In this document: in pieces, positions 17,063 to 25,415 of the stretch
Numbering within the stretch: the first letter of the stretch is position 1
Layout: every line of letters begins with the position of its first letter
DNA from: Clostridia bacterium
Lineage (GTDB): Bacteria; Bacillota; Clostridia; Lachnospirales; Lachnospiraceae
Direction: 5' to 3'
Assembly: GCA_009929525.1 (NCBI GenBank)
Contig: SAAH01000034.1
Location: forward strand, 1-34,844
DNA: 34,844 bases
Program-made: the position numbers and the translations under genes
Notes under the pieces: model-generated
Seen by the model: the letters and a program-made list of their open reading frames with translations, nothing else
Told to the model about the DNA's origin: nothing
Database searches by the model: none

Positions 17063-17833
17063 ATGGCACATGTAATAGCAGTAGCAGGAAAAGGAGGAGT
17101 TGGAAAGACAACTCTTTGTGGATTATTGATTCAATATTTATGTGAAAGCGGAAAAAGACCAATCCTTGCAGTGGATGCGGATGCCAATTCGAATCTGAAT
17201 GAGGTGTTAGGCGTGGAAGCAGGTACAACTCTGGGAGAGGTCAGAGAAGATATGGAGCGTGCAGGGATGGATACCCAGCATAAGATACCGGCAGGAATGA
17301 CCAAAGCAGCTTATCTGGAAATGAGACTTGCAGATACCCTCATAGAGGAAGATGACTACGATCTTATGATCATGGGAAGAACACAGGGACAGGGATGCTA
17401 TTGTTTTGTTAATGGGCTGGTCCAGACGCAGATCCAGAGACTGCAGAGCCAATATCCATATGTCATCGTGGACAATGAAGCTGGATTGGAGCACATCAGC
17501 CGTGGGATCCTGCCAACAATGAAAACTGCCATTTTAGTCAGTGACTGTTCCAGAAGAGGAGTACAGGCTGCAGGACGTATCGCTTCACTGATGAAAGAAT
17601 TAAACTTAAAACCAGAAAAAGTTGGTTTGATCATCAACCGTGCACCGAATGGAGAGTTGGATGAAGGAACATTAGAGGAAGTTAAAAAACAGGAGCTTGA
17701 CTTGTTGGGAGTAGTTCCTCATGACGATATGGTCTATCAGTTTGACTGTGCAGGAAAACCAACGGTACAGCTTCCAAAAGATTCACCGGTGAGGGCAGCG
17801 CTAAAAGGAATTGTAGAAAAATTAGGATTATAA
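17063..17833 (+). CDS. CooC-type nickel-insertion ATPase (copy 1)
   Basis: This 256-residue MinD/SIMIBI-class ATPase has the deviant P-loop GKGGVGKT (residues 9-16) and VDADANSNL. The CooC-specific C-x-C lies at residues 112 and 114 (GCYC), where CooC dimers bind nickel or zinc. The switch segment VDNEAGLEHISRG is also characteristic. Known CooC proteins use ATP to load Ni into CO dehydrogenase; AcsF does so for acetyl-CoA synthase. GGAGA lies about 7 bases before the ATG. It leads the operon cooC1, AAA, VWA, zinc ribbon, cooC2, TIGR04076. No CO dehydrogenase gene is present, so the client enzyme is unknown. Confidence 0.92.
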   Translation: MAHVIAVAGKGGVGKTTLCGLLIQYLCESGKRPILAVDADANSNLNEVLGVEAGTTLGEVREDMERAGMDTQHKIPAGMTKAAYLEMRLADTLIEEDDYDLMIMGRTQGQGCYCFVNGLVQTQIQRLQSQYPYVIVDNEAGLEHISRGILPTMKTAILVSDCSRRGVQAAGRIASLMKELNLKPEKVGLIINRAPNGELDEGTLEEVKKQELDLLGVVPHDDMVYQFDCAGKPTVQLPKDSPVRAALKGIVEKLGL

Positions 17834-17857
17834 GTACATAGGGGAGACAGTGCATCT

Positions 17858-18475
17858 TTGATCGGTACAGATACATTTAAAGATAATGAAGTACAACTGC
17901 GAACGGGTCCGGTTTATCAATGTGCCGAGTTTGGAGGATTTGGAATCTTAGATGAGATCAATATGGCAAAAAATGATGCAGTGTCCGTACTGCACGCAAC
18001 GTTGGATCACCGTCGTGTGATCGATGTTCCCGGCTATGCGAGAGTACCGCTCCATCCGGCAACCAGATTTATCGGTACCATGAATTATGGATACGCAGGA
18101 ACAAAGGAGTTAAATGAAGCTCTTGTTTCACGATTCATGGTGGTGGATATGCCGCCCCTTGATGAAGATACGATATATTTTCTTTTGAAAAAATATTTTG
18201 AGAAAGGCAGTCATGCAGCGTTGAAGCAATTTACAGGGCTGTTTTTGGATCTTCAGACGAAGGCGTATAACGGAGAAATCTCAACAAAATCACTGGATCT
18301 TCGAGGTCTTTTATCATCCATAAGAACGATCCGTTCAGGGCTGTCACCATTAGACGCTATCCGCATGGGGATCGTGAATAAAAGCTTTGATATATTTGAA
18401 AAAGAGATCATTGAAGATGTGGTGATGACAAGAATACCTTCGTCATGGACGAAAGCCGATATCTTCGAGGGGTAA
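17858..18475 (+). pseudogene. MoxR/NorQ-type AAA ATPase, 5'-truncated (no Walker A)
   Basis: The remaining 205 residues hold the AAA Walker B (GILDEIN, residues 29-35), sensor 1 (FIGTMNYGYAG, 71-81) and arginine finger (NEALVSRF). The first 80-90 residues, including the P-loop, are missing. The homologous sequence starts abruptly (GDSASLIGTDTF) in the same frame as cooC1, 12 bases after its stop, as if about 250-300 bases were deleted. TTG 17858 is the only start-like codon in frame; GGGGAG lies 11 bases before it. Full-length relatives work with VWA partners to insert metals or remodel enzymes (NorQ/NorD, CbbQ/CbbO). It may be dead, or it may act as a non-ATP-binding subunit. Confidence 0.7.
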
Positions 18476-18479
18476 TGGT

Positions 18480-20321
18480 ATGAGAAGACGATACCGTCAA
18501 TGGGAACAAAAGGAAAAAGCAATGGCTGATGTGATAGACGAACATCGGATGGAGATCGAGAATCGTATCAAGAATCTTTGCTGTTCTGTAAGCGGTGATT
18601 ATTCGCTGGATATAAAGCCAGATGTGGAGACATATGCAAAATCAAAATATATCGCACTTTATGATGCCATAAAGCAAGGAGCTTTTGGAAAATATTTTGA
18701 TTCCAGGCAGCTAAGCCTTTATCTGATGAAAAAGATTTATATGTCAGCAAAAGAAAAACCACTTATGGAATTGGCACAGTTATGTGTAGATACGGCAGTA
18801 TATCCGCTAATAGCTGGGGAACGTCTTGGAATTGATGATATCAGAGAAAAAGCATTTGCAGATATATTGAAATATCAGGAATATATCATGGACCAGAATT
18901 ATTTTGGACAGGTTAAATGCACGATGATAAAGCAATATCTGAAGCTGGATCAAGAGCAGATGTCAAAGGAGAATGACGATATCTGGTGTGCGGTACATGA
19001 AATCGATAAGTTACAGAATGCAAAGGACACGGAAGAAATTATCGAGGGTATTGACCGGATCTATAATCAGGTATTTGATCAGACCTTTGAAGAAAAGCAT
19101 GGTGATCTTGGACATGTACTTAGTATAGAGCCGCTTGAGATTGCCCGGGCTTCCTGGCAGGAATGTGTAGATGACGAGCAGATGGAAGATATCATAAAAA
19201 AATATCTGGCCAATCTGGATGATGATATGATGCGTCTTGATATTAATGAATCCAGAAAGAAACCATTTGAAAATGAAAATGGAATTATTGACGCAGATGA
19301 TGGCGGATCAGATTTTCTGGACAAGGATAGAGAAGCGGTTCAAAAGGTTGCAGAATATGTAGAATTAAACTATGGAAAGACCTGTCTGACAGATTTGGAA
19401 AAAGAGCGGCAAAGCAGAAACCTGTGTAAAGGGATACATTCCAAATGCATGTTACATTTTACAGAAGGTATCCTCCATGCACCAGTGATCAAGAATAATC
19501 AATATCGATTTTGTCAGCTCCAGTACGAGAAAAACAGGATGTATTATTATAACAATCACTGGATCGTAAAACGAAATATTGCAGTATTGGCGGATACTTT
19601 AACTAAGGCCCTTGTCCTCAGACAGGAAGAGGAACGCTGTCGATCCTTATCAGGTACGCTTATCCCGGCAAGAATGTGGAAATTGTCACGAACGGATGAT
19701 GCAAAGCTGTTTGATAAAAAACTAAGATCAGATAATACAGAATTCGTAGTGGACATCCTGCTGGATGCCAGCGGTTCACAGGCAAAGAGGCAATCACAGG
19801 TTGCCATACAAGGATACATGATCAGTAAAGCACTCAGTAAGGTGGGAATCGCTCATCGGGTGTCCAGCTATTCTACTTTCTGGGATCATACCATAATCCA
19901 TCGATTCCGGGATTATGATGATGGCAAAGATAAAAATATCCGGATCTTTGAATATCGTGCATCGGCAAATAACAGGGACGGTCTTGCAATAAAAGCTGTC
20001 TGCGATACCTTGTCAAAACGTTCTGAAGATAATAAGATCCTGATCGTATTAAGTGATGGAAAGCCAAACGATATGGGAACAAACAGGCCGGGAACAAGAA
20101 AAATCAAGCCCTATACAGGAGAAGAAGCGATTAAAGATACGGCATTTGAAGTGAGAAGGACCAGAGCACTAGGTGTGTCAGTTTTAGGGATATTTGCAGG
20201 AAGCGAAGAAGACCTGCCGGCAGAAAAGAAAATCTATGGAAAAGATTTTGCTTATATAAGGAATATCAGTAATTTTTCAAGGATCGTCGGAACTTACCTT
20301 CGCAGGCAGCTGGATAAATGA
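18480..20321 (+). CDS. VWA-domain protein, NorD/CobT-like partner of the AAA protein
   Basis: This 613-residue cytoplasmic protein has a long helical N-terminal region. Its C-terminal von Willebrand A domain has an intact metal-ion-dependent adhesion site: DASGS at residues 429-433 and LSDGKPND near 524-531. AAA plus VWA pairs act together in activating or loading metals into enzymes such as NO reductase, rubisco and cobaltochelatase. It starts 4 bases after the AAA stop and belongs to the cooC1 operon. It looks complete although its AAA partner is truncated. The family call is good; the exact role is inferred from context. Confidence 0.85.
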   Translation: MRRRYRQWEQKEKAMADVIDEHRMEIENRIKNLCCSVSGDYSLDIKPDVETYAKSKYIALYDAIKQGAFGKYFDSRQLSLYLMKKIYMSAKEKPLMELAQLCVDTAVYPLIAGERLGIDDIREKAFADILKYQEYIMDQNYFGQVKCTMIKQYLKLDQEQMSKENDDIWCAVHEIDKLQNAKDTEEIIEGIDRIYNQVFDQTFEEKHGDLGHVLSIEPLEIARASWQECVDDEQMEDIIKKYLANLDDDMMRLDINESRKKPFENENGIIDADDGGSDFLDKDREAVQKVAEYVELNYGKTCLTDLEKERQSRNLCKGIHSKCMLHFTEGILHAPVIKNNQYRFCQLQYEKNRMYYYNNHWIVKRNIAVLADTLTKALVLRQEEERCRSLSGTLIPARMWKLSRTDDAKLFDKKLRSDNTEFVVDILLDASGSQAKRQSQVAIQGYMISKALSKVGIAHRVSSYSTFWDHTIIHRFRDYDDGKDKNIRIFEYRASANNRDGLAIKAVCDTLSKRSEDNKILIVLSDGKPNDMGTNRPGTRKIKPYTGEEAIKDTAFEVRRTRALGVSVLGIFAGSEEDLPAEKKIYGKDFAYIRNISNFSRIVGTYLRRQLDK

Positions 20322-20337
20322 AAAGGAGAATGTGATC

Positions 20338-20529
20338 ATGATAGCATATGGATGTGAAGAAAAAAATAAAATACCGTCACCGGAGGACAGGATCTGCCCG
20401 CAGTGTGGAAGAGAGGTAGAAGTATTCGTATTAAAAGGAAGAGTGTATGAAGATGCCGTATGCCAGTGCGGATATGTGATAAAAGAAGAAAAACAGATTG
20501 TTATGGTGGCAGATCAGGAGGAAAAATAG
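20338..20529 (+). CDS. Small zinc-ribbon protein
   Basis: This 63-residue protein has two C-x2-C knuckle-like pairs, CPQCGRE and CQCGYV, spaced to bind one zinc. I choose ATG 20338 because GGAG is 9 bases upstream; the GTG at 20332 is too close. It ends directly at the cooC2 start. A role as an adaptor or metal-handling protein is guessed from its place between the VWA and CooC genes. Confidence 0.75.
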   Translation: MIAYGCEEKNKIPSPEDRICPQCGREVEVFVLKGRVYEDAVCQCGYVIKEEKQIVMVADQEEK

Positions 20530-21282
20530 ATGAAGATAGCAGTTTGTGGAAAAGGTGGATGTGGAAAAAGCACGACTACGATTTTGCTGGCAAAAGAGCT
20601 TGCCAGGATGAATAAAAAAGTTCTGATCATTGATTCGGATGAGTCAAATTATGGTTTGAGCAGACAATTGGGGGTTGCACTTCCTCAGGATTTTACAGCT
20701 TATTTTGGTGGAAAAGAAAAAGCATTGAATGATATGATGCTCTCCAACTTTACCCATCAGTTTTTTAATGAAACATGGAAAATATCTGATGTACCGGAGG
20801 AATACTATGCTGAAAAGGATGGCGTTAAACTGATGGCCAGTGGGAAAATCCATGTGGCAAATGAAGGTTGTGCCTGCACGATGGGAAATATCATCAGTCA
20901 GTTTGCAGATCATCTTGTGCTGGAAGAGGATGAATTTGCCTTGATGGATATGGAGGCCGGTATCGAGCATTTTGGTCGTGGTATCGATAATGGGATGGAT
21001 GTGATCATTATGATCGTTGATCCTTCCTATGAGTCATTGACTATGACAGGAAAGATTCTCGAGCTGGGAAGAAGTATAGGAAAATCAGTATATTTTGTGC
21101 TTAATAAAGTAGATGAGGAAAATAGAGAAATGATGAGAGAAAATGTCTGTGAAGGAGCCCAGATCATCTGCGAATTACCAGCAAAGAAAGAAATCATGAG
21201 CGCAGGACTTCAGGGAAAAGAACTTGTGGGTGAGTATGAAGAGATACATAAAATGGCTGATTACCTGGCAGCATTGGTCTGA
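20530..21282 (+). CDS. CooC-type nickel-insertion ATPase (copy 2)
   Basis: This 250-residue ATPase has P-loop GKGGCGKST (residues 7-15), IDSDESN, the C-x-C metal site at 114/116 (GCACTMG) and the switch MDMEAGIEHFGRG. It is clearly diverged from copies 1 and 3 (for example DSDES rather than DADAN), so it is not a recent duplicate and may serve a different client. It begins directly after the zinc-ribbon stop with AGGAGGAAAA upstream, implying translational coupling. Confidence 0.92.
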   Translation: MKIAVCGKGGCGKSTTTILLAKELARMNKKVLIIDSDESNYGLSRQLGVALPQDFTAYFGGKEKALNDMMLSNFTHQFFNETWKISDVPEEYYAEKDGVKLMASGKIHVANEGCACTMGNIISQFADHLVLEEDEFALMDMEAGIEHFGRGIDNGMDVIIMIVDPSYESLTMTGKILELGRSIGKSVYFVLNKVDEENREMMRENVCEGAQIICELPAKKEIMSAGLQGKELVGEYEEIHKMADYLAALV

Positions 21283-21332
21283 GGATGACCGGGAGATTCG
21301 TGATGAAGAAAATGAAATAAAAAGGAGATCAA

Positions 21333-21662
21333 ATGAAGAAATGTCGGATTACCGTATTAAAAAGATGTGAGTTTCCAGACCTGATCAAAGAGTATGCCAA
21401 GGATGGTGTTATGCCGGCCTGTTATATATTTAAAGAGGGTCAGGAGTTTATACTGGATTGGGATAGCTACAGTATGCAGGGGATACCGGAGGGATTTTGC
21501 ACGATAGCCTGGAATGCGATAAGTGAGATGATTTTTAGTGCTCTTGCAACTGGAAAACTGATTGAAGCCGATTGGGTTAAGGATTCCAGAGAGCAGATTC
21601 TTTGCTGCCCGGATGGATTGCGGCCTGTTATATTTAAGGTGGAGGCGTTTGAAGAAGATTAA
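21333..21662 (+). CDS. TIGR04076-family protein
   Basis: This 109-residue protein has the family pattern: N-terminal KKCRITVLKRCEFPDLIKEY, central FKEGQEF, PEGFCTIAWNAIS, and C-terminal CCPDGLRPVIFKVE. The conserved cysteines suggest metal or cofactor binding; no function is known. AAAGGAG lies about 7 bases before the ATG. It closes the cooC1 operon. Confidence 0.8.
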   Translation: MKKCRITVLKRCEFPDLIKEYAKDGVMPACYIFKEGQEFILDWDSYSMQGIPEGFCTIAWNAISEMIFSALATGKLIEADWVKDSREQILCCPDGLRPVIFKVEAFEED

Positions 21663-21695
21663 CACATTAAAATCCTGAAAATTCATTAAAATAGG

Positions 21696-21724
21696 TTGTA
21701 AAAAATAAAATTACATGTTATATT
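21696..21724 (+). promoter_or_regulatory. Promoter and TetR-type operator of the sirtuin-like operon
   Basis: TTGTAA (21696-21701), 17 bases and TATATT (21719-21724) form a promoter. The -35 is also the left arm of TTGTAA-N9-TTACAT (21696-21716), the same design as the element before cooC1. Confidence 0.65.
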
Positions 21725-21785
21725 TGTCCGTGTAAATAATAAAATAACAACTAAAACAATAATGAAAATTTAAGGAGAAACAAAC

Positions 21786-22754
21786 ATGGGCTTATATGAA
21801 GATCTTGTAACACAAACACAAATGAATTATTCTACATATTATAGTGTGTATGCAGCAGGAAAAACACCGTATCAGTTATCGAAAAAAACTCCTATATCGT
21901 ATGAAGAACAGATTAAAAACTTTGCTCAGCAGGTAAAAGAAGCAGAATGTATTCTTGTTGGAGGAGCATCCGGTTTATCTGCTGCGGGAGGTGGAGACTT
22001 TTACTACGAGGATAATGCATCCTATAGAATATATTTTGGAAAGTTTGCTGAAAGATATTGTTTTAATGGGGCGTTCGCAGGAATGATGCATCACTTTGAG
22101 ACAAGGGAAGAACATTGGGGTTATCTGGCTACTTTTTTACATACTACTCAGACAGCAGAAGTCCGAAAACCATATATTGATCTGGATGCCATCCTCGAAG
22201 GAAAAGACTTCCATGTAATAACAACAAATCAGGATACCCAGTTTGTGAAATTATATCCAGAAAAAAAGGTAAGTGAGATACAGGGGGATCATCGATACTT
22301 CCAGTGTTCAAGACAGTGCTGTGATGAGACCTGGGATGCCGTCAAACCGGTGAATGAGATGATAAAAGCAATGGGTGAGGGAAGAATGGTGCCGACAGAG
22401 CTGATACCCCGCTGCCCGCACTGCAAAGCAGAGATGTTCCCTTGGGTACGAGGCTACGGAAACTTTCTGCAGGGAACAAAATATGATGAAGAGTATCAAA
22501 AGGCATCCGAGTATGTACAGTCCCATGGCCATAAAAAAATACTTTTGCTAGAATTAGGTGTGGGAAGAATGACTCCTATGTTTATCCAGGAACCTTTTTG
22601 GAATCTTACTTTAAGTCTTCCAGATGCTTATTACATATCAGTAAATGACAAATATGATTTCCTGCCGCAGCAGGTAGAAAATAAAGGAATGACGATGGTA
22701 GGCAACATTGCAACGGTATTGGAAGATGTAAGAAAAGAAATGGAGAAAAAGTAG
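21786..22754 (+). CDS. Sirtuin-like protein without catalytic His (copy A)
   Basis: This 322-residue Rossmann-type SIR2-like protein has a GGASGLS NAD loop (residues 59-65) in place of GAGxS, TTNQD (146-150) in place of TQNID, and a zinc set C174/C178 with C210/C213. The catalytic His of the sirtuin HG motif is replaced by Gln (IQGDHRY, 166-167), so ordinary NAD-dependent deacylation is unlikely. It may bind NAD or ADP-ribose, or act in another reaction. It has an N-terminal extension of about 45 residues that the two following copies lack. AAGGAG precedes the ATG. First gene of a three-copy operon. Confidence 0.82.
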   Translation: MGLYEDLVTQTQMNYSTYYSVYAAGKTPYQLSKKTPISYEEQIKNFAQQVKEAECILVGGASGLSAAGGGDFYYEDNASYRIYFGKFAERYCFNGAFAGMMHHFETREEHWGYLATFLHTTQTAEVRKPYIDLDAILEGKDFHVITTNQDTQFVKLYPEKKVSEIQGDHRYFQCSRQCCDETWDAVKPVNEMIKAMGEGRMVPTELIPRCPHCKAEMFPWVRGYGNFLQGTKYDEEYQKASEYVQSHGHKKILLLELGVGRMTPMFIQEPFWNLTLSLPDAYYISVNDKYDFLPQQVENKGMTMVGNIATVLEDVRKEMEKK

Positions 22755-22757
22755 AAA

Positions 22758-23591
22758 ATGACCCAATATGCAGAAATTATAAAAAAGATCAAAAATGCCG
22801 ACGCGATCCTGATCGGTGCCAGTAATGGATTATCTATTACAGAAGGTCTTCATTTGTTTGCCGATGATCAGGCTTTTCAGACGGTATTTGGAGATTTAAA
22901 AAGTAAATACGGACTTAGAAATATTCTGGACGGTTACTTCTATCGCTGGCGCACCATGGAAGAAAAATGGGGATTCCTAAGTCGTCTGATCGAGCATTAC
23001 AGCGGCAGCTATACGCCAACACCGGTCATGGAAAATCTGAGGAAGATCGTAGGCGAAAAGCCATATTTTGTAGTTACTTCTAATGGGGAAGGACATTTTG
23101 AACAGGCTGGATTCGATGCGGATAAGGTTTATGAGGTGGAAGGAAACTGGATCGAGATGAGATGCAGCAACCGATGCCATGAGGCGATTTATCCATCTAT
23201 GGAAGCTATCCACAAAATGGCAGAAGCAGAAGAAAATGGAATCGTTCCATCAGAACGGATTCCTCGTTGTCCAAAGTGCGGTGCAGTTATGGAACTATAT
23301 AATGCAGAACCACCGAAAAAGGAAATCATAAATGCATGGAATGATTTTCTAAATGAGTTCCACGAAAAAAACATAGTAATTCTGGAGCTTGGAATCGGTT
23401 GGAGAAACCAGTTGATCAAAGCTCCGCTTATGAATCTTACTGCCAGAGAGCCGCACGCAGCTTATATCACGATCAATCTTGGCGAAATCTATATCACAGA
23501 TAATATCAAAGAAAAATCCTATGGTTTAGATGGATATCTGGATGTGATCTTAAGCGAACTGGCAGCGGAGTATGAGAATAGTGAAAAATGA
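22758..23591 (+). CDS. Sirtuin-like protein, most degenerate (copy B)
   Basis: This 277-residue paralogue of copy A keeps the GASNGLS loop (20-26) and the zinc cysteines C136/C140 and C171/C174. The NxD motif has become TSNGE (107-111) and the catalytic HG has become EG (128-129). Both catalytic signatures are therefore lost, suggesting a structural or binding partner for copy A or C. It starts 3 bases after the copy A stop, with an AGAAAA-type weak ribosome site, so coupling to copy A is likely. Confidence 0.8.
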   Translation: MTQYAEIIKKIKNADAILIGASNGLSITEGLHLFADDQAFQTVFGDLKSKYGLRNILDGYFYRWRTMEEKWGFLSRLIEHYSGSYTPTPVMENLRKIVGEKPYFVVTSNGEGHFEQAGFDADKVYEVEGNWIEMRCSNRCHEAIYPSMEAIHKMAEAEENGIVPSERIPRCPKCGAVMELYNAEPPKKEIINAWNDFLNEFHEKNIVILELGIGWRNQLIKAPLMNLTAREPHAAYITINLGEIYITDNIKEKSYGLDGYLDVILSELAAEYENSEK

Positions 23592-24426
23592 TCTTATGGC
23601 ATTGCTGGAACAAATTGAAAGAGCGGATGCTGTGGTTGTAGGCGGCGGCTCGGGTCTTTCCAGTGCGGCAGGGTATAACCATTATCATTGGATGCCGTAT
23701 TTTCAGAAATGTATGCAGGATTTTATTGAATGCTATGGATTTTCGTCACCTTTTGCAGGGTTTTATCACTGCTATTCATCCCCAGAGCAGCAGTGGGCGT
23801 ATTACGCCAGGTATCTGCAGGCCATGTGGGATGCTCCTACAGGACAGCCTTATTTGGATCTTAAAGTGATATTGGATAAAAAAGATTATTTCATTCTAAC
23901 TACGAATGTGGACGGACAGTTTAACAGAGTGTTTGACAAAGAACGAATATGTTCCTATCAGGGAGATTTCAGTTACCTGCAGTGTTGCCAGCCGTGTCAT
24001 GATCAGATATACATGAATCGGGAGATAACGGCAAAGATGAATCAGAGTATCCAAGGTGTGATTTTGCCATCGGATCATATCCCCAGATGTGAAGAGTGTG
24101 GACGGATCATGATCCCGTGGGTAAGAGATGATACGTTTTTAGAGGGAACTGCATGGAAAGAAAGTGTGAGTCGATATGAAAGATTCCTTGAAAAATATAT
24201 AATAGAACAACCAGATAAAAAAGTTCTGCTGTTGGAACTGGGCGTAGGAGAGATGACACCCAGCATCATAAAACTTCCCTTTTGGGACATGACAGTAAAA
24301 AACAGAAATGTTTTTTATGCATGCCTCAATGAGAAAAAATCATCTGCACCGGAACATATCAAAGAGAAGAGCCTATATATTGCTCAGGATCTGGCAGTAA
24401 CATTACATGATTTGAAGGTCTTTTGA
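23572..24426 (+). CDS. Sirtuin-like protein without catalytic His (copy C)
   Basis: The 284-residue third paralogue has GGGSGLS (24-30), TNVDGQF (111-117, closest of the three to sirtuin TQNIDGLH), QG in place of HG (130-131) and zinc cysteines C138/C139/C142 and C173/C176. It overlaps copy B by 20 bases; GTG 23581 is an alternative start with GGAG 10 bases upstream. The tail DMTVKNRNVFYACLNEKK resembles the C-terminal nucleotide-binding part of the other copies. The function is probably joint with copies A and B. Confidence 0.8.
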   Translation: MRIVKNDLMALLEQIERADAVVVGGGSGLSSAAGYNHYHWMPYFQKCMQDFIECYGFSSPFAGFYHCYSSPEQQWAYYARYLQAMWDAPTGQPYLDLKVILDKKDYFILTTNVDGQFNRVFDKERICSYQGDFSYLQCCQPCHDQIYMNREITAKMNQSIQGVILPSDHIPRCEECGRIMIPWVRDDTFLEGTAWKESVSRYERFLEKYIIEQPDKKVLLLELGVGEMTPSIIKLPFWDMTVKNRNVFYACLNEKKSSAPEHIKEKSLYIAQDLAVTLHDLKVF

Positions 24427-24438
24427 TCGGACCCGTGG

Positions 24439-24558
24439 ATGAGATCCTTCGTCTTATATGCAGCGGATATCATACTGGCAATATTGATCATCATCACGGT
24501 AGAGGAGATAAGTACTACAATTTATAAAACGCGTCGTTATGGAGTGAAAAAGCCATAG
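24439..24558 (+). CDS. Possible 39-residue single-span membrane protein
   Basis: A short frame encodes MRSFVLYAADIILAILIIIT followed by a charged tail ending in TRRYGVKKP. It starts 12 bases after the copy C stop and ends 10 bases before the convergent DUF6179-like stop, filling the gap exactly. The hydrophobic helix with basic C-terminus looks real, but no good ribosome binding site is seen. Confidence 0.4.
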   Translation: MRSFVLYAADIILAILIIITVEEISTTIYKTRRYGVKKP

Positions 24559-24568
24559 ATGGTTTATC

Positions 24569-25366
24569 TCATTGATGGATCCGCAGAGCATATTCATGGG
24601 AAAAAGGTAAAAAGTAATCTGTCAGATGACTGCATCCAGTCTGATCCATGAGCAGTTTCAACAGTCCGCAGATTCTTACTTCTGTCTGAGCGATGCTACT
24701 GCCCTGGATAAAATCTCTGACTTCGTTATGATCCTCCTTAGTCAGGCAGAGTTTATGAACAGGTTTGTCAGCAATCAGGCATTCGACTGCATTTTGTAAG
24801 ACCAAATAGCAGAGATTTCCCATGTACTGGGTGGAAAAATTATTTTCTATATCTATCAGTGCGGTGTGGATCGCCTGCTCGGAGAAATGCTCCATGAATG
24901 TTTTTTCGGCAGCAATATCCAGGAGGTATTGCTCAATCAGATCCACACCGGTCAAGTCTTCGTGCGCATGCAGTGTGGGATAATCTAAGGTAAGAAGATG
25001 ATCCTGGGGAGCAAATCTGGAATCGTAATACATAAAAAATTTGGGGATTCCTTTTAATATGGTATCACGATAGTTTTGGCATCCATAATCATAAAAATCC
25101 TGGAGCAGATCATCGTAGAGAGAACGGGTATAACATGTTTTGTCGTATACCAGTTTTTTTCCGAACTGATAAGCATCCATGGCACTTAATCTTTTATCAG
25201 AAGCCAAGCTGTGCTTTTCGTTGTTTTCCAGTTCGTTGATGCAATAGATGACAGCTTCCATAAGCATATTGGCTGTTTCATAGGTGATAGAGCTGCTTTC
25301 ATTGGAGGTATAAGCCTCGGCTAATTTTGCTGTGACAGGCAGTAGTTCTTCGATATCGTATGTCAT
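24569..25366 (-). CDS. DUF6179-like protein of unknown function
   Basis: This 265-residue, mostly helical soluble protein has no catalytic motif I can name. Recognisable stretches are YETANMLMEAVIYCINEL, GIPKFFMYYDSRFAPQDHLLTLDYP and the C-terminal LPFSHEYALRIHQ. I believe it matches DUF6179, but this is from memory. ATG 25366 is preceded by AAGGAGG at 6 bases; the frame is open upstream without a site. It is the second gene of a two-gene minus-strand operon inside the island. Confidence 0.65.
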   Translation of the reverse strand: MTYDIEELLPVTAKLAEAYTSNESSSITYETANMLMEAVIYCINELENNEKHSLASDKRLSAMDAYQFGKKLVYDKTCYTRSLYDDLLQDFYDYGCQNYRDTILKGIPKFFMYYDSRFAPQDHLLTLDYPTLHAHEDLTGVDLIEQYLLDIAAEKTFMEHFSEQAIHTALIDIENNFSTQYMGNLCYLVLQNAVECLIADKPVHKLCLTKEDHNEVRDFIQGSSIAQTEVRICGLLKLLMDQTGCSHLTDYFLPFSHEYALRIHQ

Positions 25367-25415
25367 GATTTTCCTCCTTACGCTCAAACAGATTCGGTAT
25401 AGATACTACAGTAAG

